A DNA stretch of 64,000 nucleotides from Sphaerisporangium perillae (GTDB taxonomy: Bacteria > Actinomycetota > Actinomycetes > Streptosporangiales > Streptosporangiaceae), in contig NZ_JALLPO010000021.1 of NCBI RefSeq assembly GCF_023276435.1, positions 103,486-167,485 on the forward strand, written 5' to 3'. Shown here one piece after another: positions 34,682 through 44,429 of this stretch. Both the position numbers and the translations under genes were made by a program. The notes beneath the pieces are model-generated. The model had not been told where the DNA came from. It saw only the letters and a list, made by a program, of their open reading frames with translations, and did not search any database. The stretch's first letter is position 1. Each line of letters opens with the position of its first letter.

Positions 34682-35763
34682 CCGTCGTCGGCGCGGAGCG
34701 ATCGGTCGAGGGCGGCCTTCAACCGGCGTTGCAGGGGCACCTCCACCAGCCGGTTCACGGCGTACGCGAGAGCGAGCGCGATCACGATGACCAGCGGCAG
34801 CGTGAGCATGTTCCCCAGCGGCGTGTGCAACCAGCCGATGAGCAGGAACCCGATGTGGTGGTGGAGCAGGTAGAGCGGGTAGGTCAGCGCGCCCAGCACC
34901 GTGAGCCAGCGCCAGTCGATCCGGTCGAACGCGCCGATCGCCACCAGCATCATGACCAGGAAGATGAGCGAGATCACGCCGACCACGAGGGCTGATCCGA
35001 GCGCCTGACCGTACCTCTGGATGGCGGGCGGGTTCTCCCCCAGCACCTGGACGAGGGCGATCGCCCAGCCGGCGGCCACGAACAGCCAGGGGAACAGCGA
35101 CTTGCCGAAGCGGTAGATCAGATACAGGGCCATCCCCGCGATGAAGTACGGCGCGCTGAACGGGACGAGCACCGCCTGCAGCAGGTCCGCGTTCACGCGC
35201 TCGGCGATGGCCACGAGCAGGAGCCAGCCGCCGAGGAAGCCCAGGCAACGACGGTAGGTGATGCCGATCGCGGCGAACACCGCGATGAGCGCGTAGAAGA
35301 CCAGCTCCTGCCAGAGCGTCCAGTACACGATCTCCAGGTCACGGATCCTGAACCCGTGCTGCAGCATGGTGAGGTTGGCGAGCAGTTCGCTCAGCGTGGG
35401 CCGGTGGTCGGTGGTGAGACCCATGACCGCCAGCGCTCCGAGAGCGATCACGCTGGCCCAGTACGCCGGGTAGAGCCGGGCGATCCGCGACGAGGCGAAC
35501 TCGCCGGGGCTCCGCCCCCACGCGCTCATCAGGATCACGAACCCGCTGATCATGAAGAACAGGCGGACGCCGTACACGCCGAACATGGTGACCCCGCTGA
35601 GGGCGGGGAAGGCGTTCGGGCTTCCCCACGCCCGGGTGTCCCCGTAGTGGAAGAGCACCACCGCAAACGCCGCGCAGAATCGGAGCAGGTCGAGAACACG
35701 CAGCCGTCGCCGGGCAGGAGGTACGACCGGCAAATCGGAAATGCGGGGGGCTGAAGCCAGCAT
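34660..35763 (-). CDS. Acyltransferase-3 family membrane O-acyltransferase
   Basis: A 367-residue membrane protein with about ten TM helices. The family motifs are LRFCAAFAVVLFHYGD (catalytic His region), FFMISGFVI and SSRIARLYPAYW. OafA/NodX-like enzymes acylate cell-surface polysaccharides, lipids or natural products. TATATT is 7 nt before ATG 35763, so the transcript is probably leaderless. Tail-to-tail overlap with the secreted deacetylase suggests both may act on surface glycans, though they are not co-transcribed. Confidence 0.88.
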   Translation of the reverse strand: MLASAPRISDLPVVPPARRRLRVLDLLRFCAAFAVVLFHYGDTRAWGSPNAFPALSGVTMFGVYGVRLFFMISGFVILMSAWGRSPGEFASSRIARLYPAYWASVIALGALAVMGLTTDHRPTLSELLANLTMLQHGFRIRDLEIVYWTLWQELVFYALIAVFAAIGITYRRCLGFLGGWLLLVAIAERVNADLLQAVLVPFSAPYFIAGMALYLIYRFGKSLFPWLFVAAGWAIALVQVLGENPPAIQRYGQALGSALVVGVISLIFLVMMLVAIGAFDRIDWRWLTVLGALTYPLYLLHHHIGFLLIGWLHTPLGNMLTLPLVIVIALALAYAVNRLVEVPLQRRLKAALDRSLRADDGYLERAG

Positions 35764-35779
35764 GCGTAGGAATATATCG

Positions 35780-36013
35780 GCATAGATCGTTAACTGCCGC
35801 GCCTCGGGGGCCGCGGCGGCGCGGTGAGTGCTCGGCGAGCATCTGCCTGCCCTGGTCGGTGAGCCGGTAGTAGCGGCGGCCGGGCCCGCGCTCGGTCACC
35901 CGGAACTCGGCGCTCACCAGCCCGGCCTCCTCCAGCCGGTTGAGGACCGCGAAGCACACTGCCATCGGGCATCTCGTGACCATCGCCGAGGTCGCCGGCA
36001 CCTCCGCATCCAT
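35780..36013 (-). pseudogene. Winged-helix (PadR-like) regulator fragment
   Basis: Minus-strand translation gives AVLNRLEEAGLVSAEFRVTE, then GPGRRYYRLTDQGRQMLAEH. This is a recognition-helix/wing segment of a PadR- or PadR-like winged helix. The N-terminal part is abnormally short, and the frame runs into the acyltransferase gene without a sensible C-terminus. It could be a decayed gene or a short functional regulator with a misread end. Confidence 0.45.
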
Positions 36014-36197
36014 TACAGGTCGATTTCGGGCGGTGCACCGCACCCCGAAACAGCAGGGCGCCCGCCCTGCGGGTGCCTGAAATGTGCCGGCGGTATTGCG
36101 GTGTGCGGCCGGCCGAAATAGGAGGGTTCCAAGTCGGGCGTATGCGGTGGTTATCTACGTCGGAGAATTGGGATATCCCTTGGGGGAGGTGACCATC

Positions 36198-37028
36198 ATG
36201 AACCTGCTGCGCAAGGTACTTGCGGACATGAAAGCACGCAGGCACATCGAGGCGTACGTCGTCACGCTCGTCGTGGGATCCTTCGCCGTGGTCTCGGTGA
36301 TCGACGACATCGTTCCGATGAGCCTCAAATGGGCCGCGCTGCTGTCCGGGGTCGGGCTGCTCGTGTACCGTCTCACGCTGCCGGAGGAGCGTGACCAGGG
36401 CGCCGAATTTCTGCACGACCGTTCCGCCTTCGACTCCGTTCCGATCTCGGTCGCCTTCGCGAACGCGCGGGATGTACGGGTATTCGCGCCCTCTGCGGTG
36501 AATCTACTGTCCGCTCATACATGTGAAATCCTCCGCACCAGCGTGCTGAGCCGTAAGGGCGGCTCCGTACGAGTGATCATCTTGGATCCACGTGAGCATG
36601 AGGCGGTTCAGATCGCCTCTCGCCAGCTCGACGAGTCGGTCCGTTTCCAGGTGCAGAGCCTGCCCGCCGCCTTGAGCGCCACGGTCGAGCGGCTCGAGGC
36701 GATGCGCGAATGGCGGGTCTCCGGCTCCTTCGACTACCGCGTGTTCCCCTACAACCCAGGCTTCAGTCTCGTGATCATTGATCCGGAGACCACACATGGA
36801 CGGGTGATCCTCGAAATCCACGGCTTTCGCAACCAGTCCACGTTCTCACGCATGCATCTGGAGCTGACCCACGCGCGGAACGAGCGCTGGTACACCCACT
36901 GGGTCGAGCAGTTCGACCATCTGTGGGAGGCGGCGGCGGTCATGCCGAGCCCTGGAGCAATTCCTGGGCGAGCGTCCGCAGATGTGGTGGAAGAGCTGGA
37001 TCAGCCGCCTCGAGGGCACGTGCGGTGA
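36198..37028 (+). CDS. Two-TM protein with PLD-like soluble domain
   Basis: A 276-residue protein. Two predicted TM helices (about 18-36 and 44-62, AYVVTLVVGSFAVVSVI and WAALLSGVGLLVYRL) are followed by a cytoplasmic domain. Its beta-alpha pattern (VRVFAPSAVNLL, VRVIILDP, FSLVIIDPETTHGRVILEIHG) resembles the phospholipase-D fold used in bacterial conflict effectors, but no HxKxxxxD motif is visible, so catalysis is doubtful. ATG 36198 follows GGGGGAGG. Its last 89 bp overlap the convergent nSTAND-TPR gene. It could be a membrane effector of the neighbouring NTPase. Confidence 0.7.
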   Translation: MNLLRKVLADMKARRHIEAYVVTLVVGSFAVVSVIDDIVPMSLKWAALLSGVGLLVYRLTLPEERDQGAEFLHDRSAFDSVPISVAFANARDVRVFAPSAVNLLSAHTCEILRTSVLSRKGGSVRVIILDPREHEAVQIASRQLDESVRFQVQSLPAALSATVERLEAMREWRVSGSFDYRVFPYNPGFSLVIIDPETTHGRVILEIHGFRNQSTFSRMHLELTHARNERWYTHWVEQFDHLWEAAAVMPSPGAIPGRASADVVEELDQPPRGHVR

Positions 37029-38886
37029 GCCCGGCCGCCTTGTCGGTCCGGCCGAGGAACGCGTACACGCGGGCGGAGCGCAACAGGACCGGGCCGCTAC
37101 CGGGCCCGACCGCGAGTGCGTCCAGGACCTCCTGCTCGGCGGCGTCCAGCCGGCCGGTGTCCGCGAGGGCCAGCGCCCGCGCCGCGAGCGTGTCCGGCTG
37201 CTGGTGGTGCCGCACGCGGTCGAGATCACGCAGCGCGTCCGCCGACTGACCGAGGTCGGCGAGAACCTGGCCGCGCAGGGCCAGTGCCTCCGGCGCCGAG
37301 TCGCGGGCGAGGGCCACCGCACCGTTGAGCAAGGCGAGCGAGGCACGTGGCTGCCCGGACCACCACAGGGCCTGACCGAGGGCGAGTTGCGCGCCCGGAT
37401 GGTTGGGCACCCAGTTCAGCGCCGCCTTGAGCCGGTCTATGGCCCGGGTGTACTCGCCCTGCGCGATCCACACCCGGCCGTCGGCCGTGAGCGCCTCAGC
37501 GACGGAGGCGAACTGCTGCAGGCCGGCGAAGGACTCGGCGGCCTCCTCGAAATGCTTCCTGGCGATGGCGAAGTCGCCGCCCGCCGCCGCGACTTCACCG
37601 TGGATGAGATGCGCCTGCGCCTCCACCCGCACATCGCCCAGGGTGGACGCCCGCACCGCCTCGTCCGCGAGCCGGCGCGCGGCCTCGTAGTCCGCTCGCT
37701 CCAGGGCCGCGCGGGCGTCGTCCAGATAGGTCGTGGGCGGCGCGGCGGTGAGGATGGCGCTGATCAGCCGATCGTGCTGGAGCTCGTACCAGCGGATCCC
37801 GAGGCGATGCTCGCCACGCAGTATGTGGCGGTCCTCCAGGGCAGCGGCCACCTCGTTGGGCATTCCCGCCGTCTCGTGCAACCCCTCGTAGACGCTGTTG
37901 CGGGTGCCGTGTTCCGTGATGAACGCCTTGCGCAACCAGTACTGGATCTCCCCCGGCGTCCTGCCGTGGTCGGCGGCGACCCGTTCCAGCATCCGGCGGC
38001 AGAACCCGATCAGGAACCGGTCCACGTCCACGCGCAGACGGACGTGTTCGACGCTGATCTCCCGCAGGCCGGGCTCCAGCGACTCCCACAGTGCGGAGCA
38101 GACCACCTGGATCTGCACGGGTTCCACCGTCTTCCCCTCGATCCGGGACGTCTGCCCTTCATCGTTGGAGAAGGTGACCGTTCGCAGGTTGTCGACGAGA
38201 AGCTCCGCGGCCCCGGGTGCGAAGGATCGGTGGGTTCCTTCGAGCGGGCGCACCACCGCGTCGAGCGCCGCGGCGCGGGTCAGCGGCAGCAGCTGGAACC
38301 GCGCACGCGACCCGCGGCCCAGCAGCCGCTCGTGGGGCAGGACGCTCGCCAGGTGCTCCTCACGCAGGGCCAGCAACAGGTGGAGCCCGTTGTGCTCCAC
38401 CACGGCCTCGGCCAACTGGCTCAGGAACGCGTCGCGCTCGTCCTCGTGCTGTGCCGGGACGTTGAAGAACTCCTCTGCCTGGTCGATCGCGACGAGAATC
38501 GGCATGGGGTCTCCATACCGGTCCTTGAGCTCTGGCCGCCTGCCCAGAAATCCGGAAATGGTCAGGCCGGCGAGCGCCTCCACCGGCTGCCCTGGAGCGA
38601 GGTCCGACAGCAGTCCCAGCACGTACGGGTTGCCCTGCGGGCCACCACGGGGGCGGGCCCGGGCCAGTGGGAGCAGGTCGGCCCGCGCGGAGTCGATCCT
38701 GGGCACGACACCGGCGTGCAGCAGGGACGTCTTGCCGCTTCCCGAGGCGCCGTACAGCACGGTCAGGCCGGTCGCCTGCCAGATGATGGCGAGGTCGCGC
38801 GCCTCACGGTCGCGCCCGAAGAACAGCCCGTGCTCGGTTCGGCGATAGGCGCGCAACCCGACGTAGGGCGTGGCGGGAGGAGTCAT
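36940..38886 (-). CDS. nSTAND1-type NTPase with TPR array
   Basis: A 648-residue STAND ATPase. It starts YVGLRAYRRTEHGLFFGRDR, the hallmark entry of the nSTAND1/Novel STAND group. The P-loop is YGASGSGKTSLL near 41-52 and Walker B is ILVAIDQAEEFF. A winged-helix region follows (EIQYWLRKAFITEHGTR, LEDRHILRGEHRLGIRWYEL). TPR-like helical repeats occupy about 400-648 (EAAARRLADEA, AIARKHFEEAAESF, AIDRLKAALNWVPNHPGAQLA). STAND proteins act as ligand-triggered switches in immunity and signalling. It lies 103 bp downstream of the FxsA-like peptide gene on the same strand. Confidence 0.85.
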   Translation of the reverse strand: MTPPATPYVGLRAYRRTEHGLFFGRDREARDLAIIWQATGLTVLYGASGSGKTSLLHAGVVPRIDSARADLLPLARARPRGGPQGNPYVLGLLSDLAPGQPVEALAGLTISGFLGRRPELKDRYGDPMPILVAIDQAEEFFNVPAQHEDERDAFLSQLAEAVVEHNGLHLLLALREEHLASVLPHERLLGRGSRARFQLLPLTRAAALDAVVRPLEGTHRSFAPGAAELLVDNLRTVTFSNDEGQTSRIEGKTVEPVQIQVVCSALWESLEPGLREISVEHVRLRVDVDRFLIGFCRRMLERVAADHGRTPGEIQYWLRKAFITEHGTRNSVYEGLHETAGMPNEVAAALEDRHILRGEHRLGIRWYELQHDRLISAILTAAPPTTYLDDARAALERADYEAARRLADEAVRASTLGDVRVEAQAHLIHGEVAAAGGDFAIARKHFEEAAESFAGLQQFASVAEALTADGRVWIAQGEYTRAIDRLKAALNWVPNHPGAQLALGQALWWSGQPRASLALLNGAVALARDSAPEALALRGQVLADLGQSADALRDLDRVRHHQQPDTLAARALALADTGRLDAAEQEVLDALAVGPGSGPVLLRSARVYAFLGRTDKAAGLTARALEAADPALPPHLRTLAQELLQGSA

Positions 38887-38989
38887 CGGGCACCGTCCAA
38901 GTCCGCCTCATCCACCGCGCCGCCCCGGATCCGGTAGGAATGCCTCCTATGACTTCCTATTTCACATAAAGGCGGCTAGATGTCAAGAT

Positions 38990-39175
38990 CTATATTGAGG
39001 CGTTGAATCCGGCGACCGGACCGCTGCCGACTTCTATAAGCCGGCGAAGTGCCTGGTCCAGGGCGGAACCTTGGACGCCGTCGAGGTCGACCAGGGACAA
39101 CCCCGTCACATCAATCACGTCGGTTGCGAAGTCGGCATCCGGTTCGGACAATGGCTCGGCCACATTAGCTCCCAT
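38990..39175 (-). CDS. fxsA: FxsA-like RiPP precursor peptide ending FNASI
   Basis: A 61-residue peptide: an acidic leader (DADFATDVIDVTGLSLVDLD), a helix (SALDQALRRLIEV), a short linker and the C-terminus GPVAGFNASI. FxSxx-COOH precursors are about this size, with the same DVTGLSL and ALDxALRRL leader features and a Phe-led C-terminal pentapeptide that FxsB-type radical SAM enzymes crosslink. Here the Ser is at position 4 of the pentapeptide (F-N-A-S-I) instead of position 3, a variant of the canonical motif. It lies between the nSTAND and FxsT genes. No strong SD; ATG 39175. Confidence 0.7.
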   Translation of the reverse strand: MGANVAEPLSEPDADFATDVIDVTGLSLVDLDGVQGSALDQALRRLIEVGSGPVAGFNASI

Positions 39176-39335
39176 ACGGTCATCTCTATCTTCCCACGAG
39201 TTGCAGCCAGTTCTAGCATCGAAGAGTCGCAGTTCGGTAGAGGTGCCGGAGCTGCCAAGAGCTGGTCTTTCATGAGTCTTTGTCCTTGTATGGGGGTTTA
39301 GGGTAAATCCAGGCCGGCAGATGGAGGCGTTGCGC

Positions 39336-41858
39336 GTGTCGATTCCACAACCCCCAGGACTAGGAGCTCAACCCCGGGTATGGGGAAGGATCCCGCAGAG
39401 GAACAAGAACTTCACCGGACGTGAGGATCTGCTCGACAAGCTACATCGGGCCGTCACCTCCGATGTCACCGCCGTCGTCCCGCACGCGCTGCACGGTTTC
39501 GGCGGTGTCGGAAAGACGCATGTCGCAATCGAATACGCATGGCGTTTCCGACACGAGTACGACGTGATCTGGTGGATACCCGCGGATCAGCTCATGCTGA
39601 TCAGGTCGGCTCTGGCCGGTCTCGCGCCCCATCTGGGGCTGCCCTCGTCGATGACGACGAGCGTCGTCGACGCCTCCGAGGCCGTTCTGGACGCCTTGCG
39701 CCGAGGTGAGCCCTATTCACGCTGGCTGCTCATCTTCGACAACGCGGACGAGCCTGGGGACATCAACGAGATGGTGCCTCGCGGGCCGGGGCATGTGCTG
39801 ATCACCTCGCGCAACTATGCCTGGCAGGGCGTGGTGGACACGGTGCCCGTCGACGTCTTCAGCCGGGATGAGAGCATCCAGTTCCTGCGCAAACGCGCGT
39901 CCGGCACGATCACGGAGGCCGACGCGAACCGGCTCGCCGAGGAACTCGGCGACCTGCCGTTGGCCCTCGAGCAAGCGGGGGCGCTCCAGGCCGAGACCGG
40001 AATGTCGGTGAACTCCTACCTCGACCTGCTCGCCAACCAGGCCGCCCGGCTGCTCGACGAAAGCAAACCGGCGGACTATCCCCTTTCGATGACCGCCGCC
40101 TGGTCGCTGTCGGTCGCACAGCTGGCGGCGAAGCTGCCCGAGGCCGTCGAACTGCTGAAATGCTGCGCGTTCTTCGGACCGGAGCCCATCCCGCGAGACG
40201 TGTTCGGAGAGCTGCCCCCGGACCTCGCCGGGCAATCCCGGCTTCGGGCGATCCTGAGCGATCCGATCCTGCTGAGCAGGGCCATCAGAGTGCTGGGCCG
40301 GTACGCGCTGGTCCGCATCGAGTCGGACACCCGCACGATCGTCCTCCACCGTCTGGTCCAGGCTCTGGTGCGTGCCGAGTTGGGCGAGGAGGAGCGACGG
40401 GCGTTCCGTCATGAGGTGCATCTGCTCCTCGCCGCGTTCGCGCCCGACCTGCCCGACGACACCGCCACCTGGCCGCGTTACGGAGAACTGCTGGCCCACG
40501 TGACGCCGGCTCGGGTGGAGGTCTGCCAGGAACCGAGGATCCGCCGCTTCGCGCTCAACGTCACGCGTTATCTCTACACCTCCGGCGACGTGCACGTGGC
40601 GCGCGTCCTGGCCGAAAGGTGTGTGGCACGGTGGCGGGCCGACAGCGGGGACGACGACGTGAACGTCATGTCGATGCGGCGCCACTTGGGTGTCGTTCTC
40701 TGGGCTCTCGGCTCCTACCGGGAGTCGTATGAGCTCAACCGGTGGAATCTGGCGCGCATGAGGGAGCTTCTGGGGCCCGACCATGAGGAGACCCTCGCGT
40801 TGGCGAACATCCATGGCGCCGACCTTCGCGCGCGCGGGGAGTTCAACATCGCGCTCAGCCATGACGAAGACCTGCTCCAGCAGCACGAAAGGGTCTTCGG
40901 GGCCGACCACCGACGCACCTTGCGGGTCAAGAACAACCTCTCCGTCGACTGCCTGCTGCTCGCCGACTATCCCCGCGCGAGGCAATTGACGAGTGAGACG
41001 TTCCGGCAGCGAAGAAGCAGCTCCGACATCAGCAGTACCGAGCTGCTCACGTCCTTGAACAGCCTGGCCCGGGTGCTGAGGCTAAGCGGGGAGTATTCCG
41101 AGGCCTGCGACGTCGGTGAGGACGCCTACGAGTTCGGCGTCAACGAGCTCGGCGTGGACCATCCGTGGACGCTCAGGACGGCGAAGGACCTGTCCATCGC
41201 CAAACGCCGCGCCGGGCTGATCGACGAAGCCCTGGAGATCGCCCAGCAGACGTTCGAGCGGGAGGAGCGCCTCTTCGGCCGTAACCATCCAGACACCCTC
41301 GCGGCCGCCCTCTGCCTGGCCAACGGCCTGCGGACCCAGGGGCAGGTCGAGGAGGCCCTGACCCTGCTTCGCGACGCGGCGGAGCGTTACCCGCTGACGT
41401 ACGGGGACGACCATCCGTTCAAGTACGGGTGTGACATGAACCTGGCGCTGTTGCTCCGCATCAACGGGCAGACGGCCGAAGCGCTGGCGCTGGACCGGAG
41501 CGTGCTCGACGGGTTCGACTCGAAGCTCGGCCGGGAGCACCATTACTCCCTGACGTGCGCCATCAACCTCGCCAGCGACCTCGCGACCATAGGAGACGTC
41601 GGCTCGGCTCGCCGGCTGGGGCTGAGCACGCTGGAGCGCCTGCGCGTCCTGCTGGGCGAGGATCATCCGCTCACCCTGGCCGGCGCCGCGAACTACGTCA
41701 TCGACCTGCGGACCGCGGGAGAGGACGAGCAGGCCGACGCGCTGGCCGCTGAGACCTTCCAGCGTTACCAGCGGGTGCTCGGCGGCGACCACCCGGACGT
41801 GCTCGTGGCGGCCGAAGGCGAACGGCTCGACTTCGACTTCGACCCCCCGGCCCTGTGA
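39336..41858 (+). CDS. fxsT: FxSxx-system NB-ARC/TPR protein, intact copy
   Basis: An 840-residue STAND protein. An N-terminal NB-ARC ATPase has P-loop HGFGGVGKTHVAIEYAWRF (about 54-72), Walker B WLLIFDNADEP, GHVLITSRN and the GLPL-like GDLPLALEQAGAL. A winged-helix region ends with the HRLVQALVR motif. A C-terminal tetratricopeptide array (about 400-835) has the Kinesin-light-chain pattern LGPDHEETLALANIHGADL, repeated about every 42 residues. The arrangement is that of the FxSxx-COOH system TPR protein. GTG 39336 follows GGAGG at 8 nt; ATG 39321 would precede the SD. It abuts the antisense HExxH fragment tail to tail. Confidence 0.88.
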   Translation: MSIPQPPGLGAQPRVWGRIPQRNKNFTGREDLLDKLHRAVTSDVTAVVPHALHGFGGVGKTHVAIEYAWRFRHEYDVIWWIPADQLMLIRSALAGLAPHLGLPSSMTTSVVDASEAVLDALRRGEPYSRWLLIFDNADEPGDINEMVPRGPGHVLITSRNYAWQGVVDTVPVDVFSRDESIQFLRKRASGTITEADANRLAEELGDLPLALEQAGALQAETGMSVNSYLDLLANQAARLLDESKPADYPLSMTAAWSLSVAQLAAKLPEAVELLKCCAFFGPEPIPRDVFGELPPDLAGQSRLRAILSDPILLSRAIRVLGRYALVRIESDTRTIVLHRLVQALVRAELGEEERRAFRHEVHLLLAAFAPDLPDDTATWPRYGELLAHVTPARVEVCQEPRIRRFALNVTRYLYTSGDVHVARVLAERCVARWRADSGDDDVNVMSMRRHLGVVLWALGSYRESYELNRWNLARMRELLGPDHEETLALANIHGADLRARGEFNIALSHDEDLLQQHERVFGADHRRTLRVKNNLSVDCLLLADYPRARQLTSETFRQRRSSSDISSTELLTSLNSLARVLRLSGEYSEACDVGEDAYEFGVNELGVDHPWTLRTAKDLSIAKRRAGLIDEALEIAQQTFEREERLFGRNHPDTLAAALCLANGLRTQGQVEEALTLLRDAAERYPLTYGDDHPFKYGCDMNLALLLRINGQTAEALALDRSVLDGFDSKLGREHHYSLTCAINLASDLATIGDVGSARRLGLSTLERLRVLLGEDHPLTLAGAANYVIDLRTAGEDEQADALAAETFQRYQRVLGGDHPDVLVAAEGERLDFDFDPPAL

Positions 41859-42328
41859 TCACGCGTTCCGTTCGCGCCAGTCGGCGAGATGACGCTCCGC
41901 CCGCTCCCGCGCGAGCGCGCGGGCCTGGGCGGACACCTCTTCGTCCTGCCACCGCTCGAGCCGCCGTGCCATCGCCGAGGCGAAGAGCTCGCCGGGACGG
42001 GTGAGCCGCCCGCTGTCGAGCAGCGTACGGGTGACCGACAGCGCGGAGGCGCACCAGCGAGAGAACTCCGCGGCGGCGTGAACCGCGGCGGCGCCCGTCT
42101 CCACATGCCGTTGCCGCCGCCAGAAGTCCGTCACGCCCAGGTAGGCGTACGCGCCCTGCAGCAGGCCGGGCACCGGCCGCGGGTCGTCGCGCCAGGGCGC
42201 GTAGAAACGCGAGCCGTCATCGGGCTTGGTCAACGGCACGAGGTCGAGCAGGGCGGACAGCTTGGCGTGCTGGGTCTCATGTGCGAGGGTCACCGCCATC
42301 GTGACCGGGTCGGGTGGCGTGGACAGGA
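41859..42328 (-). pseudogene. HExxH peptide hydroxylase, C-terminal fragment
   Basis: About 155 residues remain. They start at the Fe(II) motif TLAHETQHAKLSALLDLVPL and include YAPWRDDPRPVPGLLQGAYA, YLGVTDFWRRQR and the basic C-terminal helix. They align throughout with the intact HExxH protein at 44426-45679, from its residue ~270 to the end. The N-terminal ~270 residues are missing: beyond about 42328 the DNA belongs to the plus-strand FxsT copy. A start at 42365 would read antisense FxsT sequence. Probably inactive. Confidence 0.85.
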
Positions 42329-44429
42329 CATCAAGGACTTCATCCCGCACGGCGGCCCCGGCCACGTTCTGATCACTTCCCGGAACGCCCGGTGGAGCGG
42401 GGTCGCGGAGACCCTGCCCGTCGACGTCTTCACCCGGGACGAGAGCCTGGCCTTCCTGGCCAAGCGTCTCAGGCGCACAATCGACCCGTCCGACGCCGAT
42501 CGGCTGGCGGCGGAGCTGGGCGACCTCCCCCTGGCCCTGGAGCAGGCGGCCGCCCTCCAGTTGCAGACCGGCATCTCCATCGACGAGTACATCGAGCTGC
42601 TCCGCGCCCAGACGCGCGAGTTGCTGAAACTCGGGAAGGCGACCGAGTACCCGCTGTCGATGACGGCGGCGTGGCAGCTGTCGCTACAGCAGATCGAAGA
42701 GCGCGTTCCCGAAGCGGCCGAGGTTCTGCGATGCTGCGCCTTCTTCAGTCCCGAGCCGATCCCGCACGACCTGTTCCGGCGAGGGAACAAGACGGCCGGC
42801 GTGAAGCGCATGGGACCGATCCTGTCGGCTCCGCTCCTGCTGACCCAGGCGCTCGGCGAACTGGGACGCTTCGCCCTGGTACGGGTGGACCCGGACGCCG
42901 GGACCATCCAGGTACACCGGCTGGTCCAGGCGCTGATCCGTGACAGCCTTGACGAGCACCAGCGCGGGGAGATCAGGCACGAGGTCCACCTGCTGCTGGC
43001 GGGAGGCGCCCCCGCCGACCCTGAGGACACCGACAAGTGGCGCAACTTCGCCGACCTGGTCCCGCATGTCGGGCCGTCCGGCCTGGCCGAATGCATGGAA
43101 CCGGGCCCGCGCGAGTTCGCCACCAACATCGTCCGCTATCTGTACCGCATCGGGAACTACCAGCTCGCGAAGTCCTTCGCGGAGGACTTCCTCAAGCTGT
43201 GGAGCGAGATGTCGGGACCGCGCCATCCGGACGTCCTGGTCCTGCGCAGGATCCTCGGCAACATCCTGTGGCTGCTCGGCGAGTACGAGGCGTCACGGCT
43301 GCTCAACGAGGAGACGCTGGAGTGGATGCGTCAGGCCTTCGGAGACGCCCACGAAGAGACGCTGCGCATGAGCAACCAATACGGAGCCAACCTGCGCGCC
43401 GCGGGTGACTTCCAGGGTGCCCGCGAACAGGATGCGCTCTCCCGGGCGGCGCATGAGCGGGAGTTGGGCACGACCAACCCGGCCACGCTGCGAGTGATCA
43501 ATAACCTGGCCCTGGACCATGTGCTGCTCAGTGACTACAAGGCCGGACGAGAGTTGCACGAGCTCGCGTACCTGGAACAGAGCTCCGCCGTCGCCGGCGT
43601 CGGGAAGTGGGACGTCCTCGCCTCGTGGACCAGCTTCGCCCGGGTGGTCCGGCTGTCGGGGGACTACTACACCGCCAGCGACATGGGAGAAGAGGCCTAC
43701 GCGTACGGCAGGCGCGAGCTGACGCTGGAACATCCGGTGACGCTTTCCACCGCGCAGGACCTGTCGATCGCCAGGCGGCGGTCCGGCGACCTGGACGGCG
43801 CCCTGGAACTGGCACGCGAGGTGCTGGAGAGGGCGGAGAAGCTGTTCGGCCGGAACAACCCCCTGACGATGGCGGCCGCGGTGGGCCTGGCGAACACGCT
43901 GCGGCGGGCGGGCGACTTCGACGAGGCCTTCGCACTCACCAGGGACACCGTGCCGCGCTACGAGCGGATCTACGGACCGGACCATCCCTTCAGCCACGGG
44001 TGCCGGACCAACCTCGCCCTCCTCTACCGGCACCGCGGCGACGCCGTACGGGCGAGGGAGCTCGACGAGAGGGCACTGAGCGGCCTGGTCGCGCGGCTGG
44101 GCGAGGACCACGAGTACACCTTCACCTGCGCCATCAACTTGGCGAGCGATCTGGCCGCGTCCGCGGAGACCAGGATGGCGCGGGATCTGGGCGAGCGGAC
44201 CCTCCTGCGGTTGCGGGGGTTCTTCGGAGAGGACCACTTCCTGACGCTGGCGAGCGCCGTCAACCTCGTCTTCGACCGCCGGGCGGACGGAGCCGAGGAG
44301 GAGGCCGACGCGCTGCACAAGGACACCTTCGCCCGCTACGAGCGGACGCTGCAGGCCGATCACCCGGACCGGGTCCAGGCGGAGAAGGGCGGGCGGATCG
44401 ACTGGGACTTCGACCCGCCGCCGATCTAA
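42326..44429 (+). pseudogene. Second FxsT copy lacking its P-loop
   Basis: From DIKDFIPHGGPGHVLITSRN to the stop this is a close paralogue of the intact FxsT (GDLPLALEQAAAL, HRLVQALIR, then the same TPR array to WDFDPPPI). The first ~145 residues, including the P-loop and Walker B, are absent. The open frame upstream of 42326 is antisense to the HExxH fragment and not FxsT-like. A translated product could start at ATG 42279, but it could not bind ATP normally. It converges with the intact HExxH gene with a 4-bp overlap, mirroring the first pair. Confidence 0.85.

Noticed and set aside
41889..42325. The 5' part of the open frame leading into the second FxsT copy as a new N-terminal domain
   Set aside because: It is antisense to the HExxH fragment, which has the clear HETQH motif; the plus-strand translation is shadow.
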